Shown piece by piece: positions 5,837-10,009 of a stretch of DNA of 10,009 bases. Source of the stretch: Chloroflexota bacterium (GTDB lineage Bacteria; Chloroflexota; Dehalococcoidia; SM23-28-2; RBG-16-64-32). The DNA lies in NCBI GenBank assembly GCA_005880075.1, contig VBJT01000013.1:8409-18417 (forward strand), read 5' to 3'. The notes beneath the pieces were generated by a model that made no database searches, was not told the DNA's origin, and saw nothing but the letters and a program-made list of their open reading frames with translations. Made by a program: the position numbers and the translations under genes. Within the stretch, counting starts at the first letter, position 1; every line of letters begins with the position of its first letter.

Positions 5837-6798
5837 TTGTCAGGCAGGCGACCCTTCACAACGAGGACGACGTCCGGCGCAAGGACATTCGCGAGGGCGA
5901 CATGGTGATCGTTCAGCGCGCGGGAGACGTGATCCCGCAGGTCGTTGGTCCCGTCCTCGAGAAGCGCACTGGAAAGCAGAAGCCTTACCACATACCGAGG
6001 AAATGCCCGGTATGCGGCAGCGAGGCGGTCCGCCCGCCGGGCGAAGCCATGAGATACTGTTCGAACATCTCCTGCCCCGCCCAGATGTTTCGCTGGATCG
6101 GACACTTCGCCGGCGTGATGGACATCGAGGGCCTGGGCGAGCGCTGGATCTCGATTCTGCTCGAACGAGACCTTATCAAGGACCCGGCCGATATCTACTT
6201 CCTGACGAAGGACCAACTCGTCGCTATCGAACGCATGGGCTCGGTTCTCGCAGACAAGATTCTGAAGAACGTTGACGCGTCTAAGGGCCGCAACCTGAAC
6301 CGACTACTCTTTGCATTAGGCATTCGGCATGTCGGCGGAGAAGTTGCGCAGCTTTTGGCGGCGCAATTGCACCATCTGGACGCGCTAATGGAGGCTGGCG
6401 AGGAAGATATCCGCAACGTCGAAGGTATCGGCCCCAAGATCGCCGACAGCATTCACGCCTACTTCCGAGACCCGCAGAAACGAGCGATCATCGAAAAGCT
6501 GAGGCGCGCGGGCGTCAACTTCGAATACAAGCGCCCGAAAACCGTGGAAGGTCCCCTTAGTGGCCAATCATTCGTCTTCACGGGTACGCTCGCCTCGATG
6601 CCGCGTGCAAAGGCGGAATCTCTCGTCGCCTCGCTTGGTGCGGAGGCAGGCAGCAGCGTCACGCGCAAGACCACCTACCTCGTCACGGGGGCGGACCCGG
6701 GCTCGAAGCTGCGGAAGGCGCAAAATTATGGCATAACAGTCTTCGACGAGGACTCCTTCCTCCGTCTACTCGGCGAGCACGGAGTAGATGCTTCGTAA
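5797..6798 (+). CDS. ligA: NAD+-dependent DNA ligase LigA, 3' part (OB fold, zinc finger, HhH, BRCT)
   Basis: This is the downstream remainder of the same ligA gene in a second frame. In order it has the rest of the OB fold (PFAILEPVQVGG, ATLHNEDD, RRKDIREGD, QRAGDVIPQVVG), then a four-cysteine zinc finger (CPVCGS, then YCSNISCPAQ; cysteine codons at 6004, 6013, 6058, 6073). Helix-hairpin-helix repeats follow (GMGSVLADK-type and NVEGIGPKIADSI), and a BRCT domain runs from about 6550 to the end (SFVFTGTL, TYLVTGADPGSKLRKAQ). The frame is open further upstream to about 5566, but that part has no ligase homology. An in-frame GTG at 5833 could be called as a start, but it lies inside the OB fold, so I regard it as spurious. 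All domains downstream of the junction look undamaged, suggesting a recent lesion or a sequence error. Confidence 0.92.
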   Translation, partial: PFAILEPVQVGGVIVRQATLHNEDDVRRKDIREGDMVIVQRAGDVIPQVVGPVLEKRTGKQKPYHIPRKCPVCGSEAVRPPGEAMRYCSNISCPAQMFRWIGHFAGVMDIEGLGERWISILLERDLIKDPADIYFLTKDQLVAIERMGSVLADKILKNVDASKGRNLNRLLFALGIRHVGGEVAQLLAAQLHHLDALMEAGEEDIRNVEGIGPKIADSIHAYFRDPQKRAIIEKLRRAGVNFEYKRPKTVEGPLSGQSFVFTGTLASMPRAKAESLVASLGAEAGSSVTRKTTYLVTGADPGSKLRKAQNYGITVFDEDSFLRLLGEHGVDAS

Positions 6799-7402
6799 CC
6801 ACGTGGGCCGCGCGAGCACCGGCTCTCTACGCTGTGGGCTGGTTCTACTCACCGTCGTGACGCTGGTCGCAGTTGCCTGCGCGGAAGGCCCGACTGTCAC
6901 TGGATCAGGCTCTTCAATCGCAGGCACTCAGACCGAGGCGACTTGGACGCCACCCCCGGGGATCCCCTCCGCAACCCCTTACGTGCGTCTCGGCCTCCAA
7001 CCCGCGAAGGTTACTCGAGTCGTAGACGGGGACACCATACATGTGGAGATAGGGGACAAGGACTATCGCCTCCGCTACATTGGGATGGATACACCAGAGA
7101 CGGTAGACCCGAGGCGCCCGGTGGGTTGCTTGGGCAAGGAGGCGAGCGAGCGCAACCGGCAGCTTGTTGAGGGCAGAATTGTGGGACTCGAGAAGGATAT
7201 ATCGGAGACTGATTCGTTTGGCCGGCTCCTGCGTTATGTCTGGGTGGAAGACCGGATGATCAATGCGGCTCTTGTCGAAGAAGGCTACGCGCTCGCGTCA
7301 ACCTATCCCCCGGATGTCCGCTATGCGGGCCTCTTCGCTTCGCTGCAGGCGCAAGCTCGATCCGCGCTAACCTGGCCCTTTTGCAGCCTTCGTACGCGTT
7401 AG
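6788..7402 (+). CDS. Thermonuclease (SNase)-family protein, probable lipoprotein
   Basis: The 204-residue protein has an Arg-containing N-terminus, a hydrophobic stretch (about 17-30) and Cys31 in LVAVAC, a near-canonical lipobox (the -3 residue is Ala rather than Leu/Val). A Pro/Thr linker (WTPPPGIPSATP, 53-64) leads to a complete staphylococcal-nuclease domain. Its calcium and catalytic residues can be matched to Staphylococcus aureus nuclease: Asp82 and Asp101 (Asp21, Asp40), Arg96 (Arg35), Glu104 (Glu43) in DTPET, and Arg146 (Arg87) in DSFGR. It is expected to be an active, surface-anchored, Ca2+-dependent nuclease, perhaps for nutrient scavenging or external DNA turnover. The ATG overlaps the ligA stop by 11 bases with GGAG just three bases upstream, so translation is probably coupled to ligA. 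Two cysteines in the domain (Cys114, Cys199) might form a disulfide. Confidence 0.92.
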   Translation: MLRNHVGRASTGSLRCGLVLLTVVTLVAVACAEGPTVTGSGSSIAGTQTEATWTPPPGIPSATPYVRLGLQPAKVTRVVDGDTIHVEIGDKDYRLRYIGMDTPETVDPRRPVGCLGKEASERNRQLVEGRIVGLEKDISETDSFGRLLRYVWVEDRMINAALVEEGYALASTYPPDVRYAGLFASLQAQARSALTWPFCSLRTR

Positions 7403-7409
7403 GTATAAT
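7381..7409 (+). promoter_or_regulatory. Promoter of the mreBCD operon
   Basis: A perfect TATAAT at 7404-7409 is preceded by TTGCAG at 7381-7386 with the ideal 17-base spacer. The -35 keeps only the TTG of the consensus. The promoter overlaps the last codons of the nuclease gene, and a start near 7416 gives a leader of about 47 bases before mreB. Confidence 0.6.
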
Positions 7410-7424
7410 GCGCTAGTCTATCCG

Positions 7425-7441
7425 CCTGCCGGAGAGGTAGG
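7425..7441 (+). other. Small hairpin in the mreB leader
   Basis: CCTGCC and GGTAGG can pair (six pairs, one G-U) around the loop GGAGA. The stem is weak on its own. It partly covers the Shine-Dalgarno-like GGAGAGG at 7431-7437 that would serve the short ORF at 7446, not the one that serves mreB. Confidence 0.25.
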
Positions 7442-7445
7442 TGTA

Positions 7446-7514
7446 ATGACCCGGAGGCGAGATTGCCCCTTAACCCGTTCAATGCCGTTCTCGGCATATT
7501 CTCTCACGACATAG
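7446..7514 (+). CDS. Possible 22-codon ORF overlapping the mreB start
   Basis: An ATG at 7446 with GGAGAGG eight bases upstream opens a 22-codon frame that crosses the TTG start of mreB in another phase and ends at TAG 7512-7514. The peptide begins MTRRRDCPLTR and resembles nothing I know. Ribosomes starting here would pass over the mreB start, so it could reduce mreB translation; equally it may be chance, since short ORFs like this are common. Confidence 0.2.
   Translation: MTRRRDCPLTRSMPFSAYSLTT
7453..7457 (+). promoter_or_regulatory. Shine-Dalgarno that fixes the mreB TTG start
   Basis: GGAGG lies five bases before the TTG at 7463. No in-frame ATG or GTG nearby gives a better N-terminus, and the resulting protein begins just ahead of the conserved FSHDIAIDLGTANT segment. 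Confidence 0.75.
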
Positions 7515-8527
7515 CAATTGACCTAGGAACCGCTAACACGTTGGTCATGGTCAAGGGACGAGGGATCGTTATCGACGAGCCCTCGGTCGTCGCCATCGAC
7601 CGCATAAACAAGAAGATCCTGGCCATCGGTGTGGAGGCCAAGCGAATGGTCGGGCGCACGCCTGCCGACATCGTTGCTGTGAGGCCACTTCGCGACGGCG
7701 TAATCTCCGATTTCAGCGTGACCGAGAAGATGCTTCATTACTTCATCCGCTCGGTCCACGATCACTTCGGATTCGGTTTGCCGAGACCCCGCGTTTCGGT
7801 TGGGATCCCTTCGGGCGTAACGGAGGTGGAGAAGAGGGCGGTACACGATGCGGCTCTCAACGCCGGAGCGCGCAATGCGTATCTCGTAGAGGAGCCGATG
7901 GCGGCGGCGATCGGCGCGGGACTTCCTGTCATGGAACCGGGCGGCTCGATGATCGTCGATATCGGAGGAGGCACTACCGAGGTAGCCGTTATTTCCATGG
8001 GCGGGATCGTGGTCGCTACATCTATCCGCACGGCCGGCGACGAGATGGACGCCGAAATCGTGTCTTATGCCCGCCAAGTACACAATATGTTGATCGGCGA
8101 ACGCACTGCGGAGGAGGTAAAGATCGAGGCAGGTTCCGCGTACCCGCTGGAGCGTGAGATCACGATAGAGCTTAAGGGCCGCGATCTGGCAACGGGTCTT
8201 CCGAAGGCAGTCGAGGTGAGCAGCGTCGAGATCCGAGACGCCCTTTCGAGCTCAGTAAACGCTATTGTGGAGTCCGTACGGCAAACTATCGAGATTACTC
8301 CGCCTGAGCTCGTGGCCGATATCATGAGCACGGGGATAATCCTGGCCGGAGGAGGCGCTCTTCTGAGGGGACTTGATCGCCGACTCGCGCAGGAGACCCG
8401 CTTCCCGGTATACGTGGCCGAAGAGCCGCTGACATGTGTGGTGCGGGGCGCGGCCGAAGTGCTGGAGGAAGCCGCAATCCTGCAAAAGCTGCAGGCGCGG
8501 CTCAATACCAGAAAGGCGCCGCGGTAG
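7463..8527 (+). CDS. mreB: Rod-shape-determining actin homologue MreB
   Basis: MreB forms membrane-bound filaments that guide peptidoglycan synthesis in rod-shaped cells. The actin-fold nucleotide motifs are intact: DLGTANT (20-26, phosphate 1), the catalytic-glutamate segment LVEEPMAAAIGAGLP (141-155, Glu144), DIGGGTTEVAV (166-176, phosphate 2), and IILAGGGALLRGLD (292-305, adenosine). The segment around FGFGLP (102-107) corresponds to the membrane-insertion loop region. At 354 residues it is slightly longer than usual (about 345), with a short N-terminal extension before FSHDI. The start is TTG, backed by GGAGG. It is first in the mreB-mreC-mreD order and has its own promoter. MreB rather than Mbl or MreBH is assigned because of the adjacent mreCD. 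Confidence 0.97.
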   Translation: MPLNPFNAVLGIFSHDIAIDLGTANTLVMVKGRGIVIDEPSVVAIDRINKKILAIGVEAKRMVGRTPADIVAVRPLRDGVISDFSVTEKMLHYFIRSVHDHFGFGLPRPRVSVGIPSGVTEVEKRAVHDAALNAGARNAYLVEEPMAAAIGAGLPVMEPGGSMIVDIGGGTTEVAVISMGGIVVATSIRTAGDEMDAEIVSYARQVHNMLIGERTAEEVKIEAGSAYPLEREITIELKGRDLATGLPKAVEVSSVEIRDALSSSVNAIVESVRQTIEITPPELVADIMSTGIILAGGGALLRGLDRRLAQETRFPVYVAEEPLTCVVRGAAEVLEEAAILQKLQARLNTRKAPR

Positions 8528-8543
8528 GAGCAGGCAGGGCGTG

Positions 8544-8570
8544 CTCTCCAGTGGATGACCACTGGGAGAG
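8544..8570 (+). other. Strong hairpin between mreB and mreC
   Basis: CTCTCC-AGTGG pairs with CCACT-G-GGAGAG around the loop ATGA: five plus six base pairs with one bulged base. It lies 16 bases after the mreB stop and eight bases before the mreC Shine-Dalgarno (8579-8583). No T-tract follows, so it is not a standard intrinsic terminator. An mRNA-stability, processing or translation-tuning element is more likely. Confidence 0.6.
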
Positions 8571-8591
8571 AGGCAGACGGAGGAAACACCG

Positions 8592-9560
8592 ATGCGTCTA
8601 GTCTCGTGGCTCGTGGCGGTTACTGTAGTTAGCCTCGTAAGTATCGTTCTTTCCGAACGACGAGCCTTCGATCCAGTCCAAAACCTATCGTTGACGGCTA
8701 CAACGCCGCTGGCATCGCGCCTGCGGGATGCGGTGAGGCCCGTCGATGATTTCTTCAAGGGCATCACCGACAGAGGAGACATCGCCCGTGAAAACAAAGA
8801 CCTAAGGGACCAGGTTGAAAAGCTACAGCACGCAGTCGCCGCTCAACAAAACGCCGAGCAGCGTGTGCGCGAGCTGGAGGACGCACTAGGCGTCAAGCAG
8901 TCTCGGCCTGAGGACCAATTATTAGTCGCGAACGTGATGTCCGAGGATACTTCCAGTCTGAAGCGGATGATAGCGATCGATCGCGGCTCCAACGATGGTC
9001 TTGACGAAGGCATGGTCGTACTTTCCCGCGGTGGCAGCCTGATCGGGACGGTTTCCCGCGTATTCAAGGACTTCTGCTGGGTACAGCTCATCACTGACCC
9101 AGACAGCAGCGTGAATGCTCAAGTCATCCCCAGCACCCCGCAGACGCAAGCAGGCGAACCAACGCCCACTCCAGCCGTGACGGGAACACCTGCCGTGACC
9201 GGCACCCCGGCGCCTCTCACCTCCTCACCTGCTTCCACGGCTACTCCGGCGCCTGCGCCTCCTTCGCCGACTCCCATGCCTACTCCTCTCCGCGGCGTTG
9301 CCGAAGGCGACCTTAAGCACGAGCTGATCCTCGACCTTCTACCTGCGGATGCGGCTCTCGCCCAGGGTAGTCTGGTTACAACATCTGGCCTGGGCGGCAA
9401 CTACCCTCGAGAGCTGCTTATTGGCAGCATTCAGAGCGTGGAACAACGGTCGCAATCGCCCTTCACAAAAGCAACGCTGAATCCCGCCGCGAATCTATCT
9501 ACGCTCGATACCGTGCTCGTGCTGTTGAGCTTTAAACCGGCGAGGCTGTCGCAGCAGTGA
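8592..9560 (+). CDS. mreC: Rod-shape-determining protein MreC with Pro/Thr-rich insertion
   Basis: MreC is a bitopic scaffold linking MreB/MreD to the peptidoglycan elongation enzymes. The 322-residue protein has only two residues before a transmembrane anchor (about 3-20). It then has a charged helix predicted as coiled coil (about 62-100, ENKDLRDQVEKLQ and following) and the beta-rich domain: VMSEDTSSLKRMIAIDRGSNDGLDEGMVV (115-143), LIGTVSRV (150-157) and LITDPDSSVNAQV (166-178). Family sequence resumes with RGVAEGDLKHELILDLLPADA (234-254) and LVTTSGLGGNYPRELLIGSI (261-280). Between these, residues 181-232 are a Pro/Thr/Ala-rich stretch not usual in MreC. GGAGG eight bases before the ATG supports the start. 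The gap from mreB is 64 bases, and the stop overlaps the mreD start. Confidence 0.95.
   Translation: MRLVSWLVAVTVVSLVSIVLSERRAFDPVQNLSLTATTPLASRLRDAVRPVDDFFKGITDRGDIARENKDLRDQVEKLQHAVAAQQNAEQRVRELEDALGVKQSRPEDQLLVANVMSEDTSSLKRMIAIDRGSNDGLDEGMVVLSRGGSLIGTVSRVFKDFCWVQLITDPDSSVNAQVIPSTPQTQAGEPTPTPAVTGTPAVTGTPAPLTSSPASTATPAPAPPSPTPMPTPLRGVAEGDLKHELILDLLPADAALAQGSLVTTSGLGGNYPRELLIGSIQSVEQRSQSPFTKATLNPAANLSTLDTVLVLLSFKPARLSQQ
9132..9287 (+). repeat. Low-complexity Pro/Thr/Ala coding stretch in mreC, with a tandem 18-bp repeat
   Basis: This stretch encodes about 52 residues made mostly of Pro, Thr, Ala and Ser. It includes a tandem duplication of AVTGTP (9174-9191 and 9192-9209) whose two DNA copies differ at four third-codon positions, so the copies are not brand new. 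Further TP, AP and SP pairs follow. It interrupts the MreC beta domain between NAQVIPS and RGVAEGD. Confidence 0.85.
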
Positions 9561-10009
9561 AGTACGTGACAGCGGCTGCGGTGGCCGAACTCCTCGCCAT
9601 TCTCCATGTGTCTGTGATGCCGTACATCGCGATACTCGGTGTCACGCCCGACCTCGTTTTGATCTTCGTCGCCGTCTGGGCGGTGATACGCGGCCACGAA
9701 GAAGCTGCGGTAGTCGTGCCGATGGCCGGCTTTATCAAAGACCTGGCGACGAGCGATCCGCTCGGCACTTCCGCACTTGCTCTGACGCCGATTGTGCTGC
9801 TCGCCTCCGCGACGCGCATCCGAGCGGTAGACACCGAATTCTTGCCCAGCGTTGTCGTGGTTGCGTTGGGTAGCCTTGGATACGGTATCATCAGCATGAT
9901 CGTGCTCGCCGGGACAGGACAGTCCGTGACCTGGAGCGACTCGATACTACGGGTCGTGCTCCCGGGGTGCTTGATCAATGCTCTCTTCACGCCTCTCGTC
10001 TACCTGCCT
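9557..10009 (+). CDS. mreD: Rod-shape-determining protein MreD, 3' end outside window
   Basis: MreD is a small polytopic membrane protein of the elongasome, encoded directly after mreC. The frame starts at GTG 9557, which overlaps the mreC TGA (GTGA), and remains open for 151 codons to the window edge. MreD is usually about 160-180 residues, so only the tail is missing. Visible features are a hydrophobic N-terminus (VTAAAVAELLAILHVSVMPY), the family-typical TPDLVLIFVAVWAVIRG (about 30-46), GFIKDLATSDPLGTSALAL (58-76, the usual GxxxDLxSxxPLGxSALxL block) and further hydrophobic segments, giving about five membrane spans. Overlap with mreC implies translational coupling. The assignment rests on position plus the PDLVLIF and DPLGTSAL motifs. 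Confidence 0.92.
   Translation, partial: MKYVTAAAVAELLAILHVSVMPYIAILGVTPDLVLIFVAVWAVIRGHEEAAVVVPMAGFIKDLATSDPLGTSALALTPIVLLASATRIRAVDTEFLPSVVVVALGSLGYGIISMIVLAGTGQSVTWSDSILRVVLPGCLINALFTPLVYLP

Overview
The window is a moderately GC-rich bacterial chromosome segment carrying housekeeping genes. It holds most of the late histidine pathway, an NAD+-dependent DNA ligase and the mreBCD cell-shape operon. I see no phage, transposon, CRISPR, rRNA or tRNA signal. Three traits fit an uncultured Chloroflexota lineage: Pro/Thr-rich linkers in exported proteins, a DUF1385 (YqhQ-type) neighbour, and GTG/TTG starts. This placement is from general protein character only, and I hold it at low confidence.

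Left part (1-4717). The C-terminal end of a DUF1385 membrane protein on the + strand meets, with a single base between stop codons, a minus-strand cluster read right to left: GNAT acetyltransferase, hisH, hisA, acyl-CoA dehydrogenase, hisF, hisI. HisH and HisF are the two halves of imidazole glycerol phosphate synthase, HisA makes its substrate PRFAR, and HisI acts one step before HisA. The four his genes form one pathway block interrupted by an intact FAD-dependent acyl-CoA dehydrogenase with no evident link to histidine synthesis.

Middle (4718-7402). A 96-bp divergent region separates the GNAT gene from ligA. The ligase is split between two reading frames: about 16 codons at the start of the OB fold, including the usual VGRTG turn, are missing, and the net change is out of frame. 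This is either a real deletion or an assembly error. The ligA end overlaps the start of a lipoprotein-like, staphylococcal-nuclease-family protein whose catalytic residues are all present.

Right part (7381-10009). A good sigma-70-type promoter overlapping the nuclease stop drives mreB (TTG start, strong Shine-Dalgarno), mreC and mreD. MreD runs off the window and overlaps the mreC stop. Between mreB and mreC lies a strong hairpin without a T-tract. MreC carries an unusual Pro/Thr/Ala-rich insertion inside its periplasmic beta domain. A short out-of-frame ORF with a well-spaced Shine-Dalgarno overlaps the mreB start.

I did not find a clearly new biological system. The points most worth a second look are the broken ligA, the dehydrogenase inside the his operon with Asp in place of the usual catalytic Glu, the MreC insertion, the mreB-mreC hairpin, and a pattern of TAnnnT boxes directly in front of transcription-unit-first genes that lack a Shine-Dalgarno.
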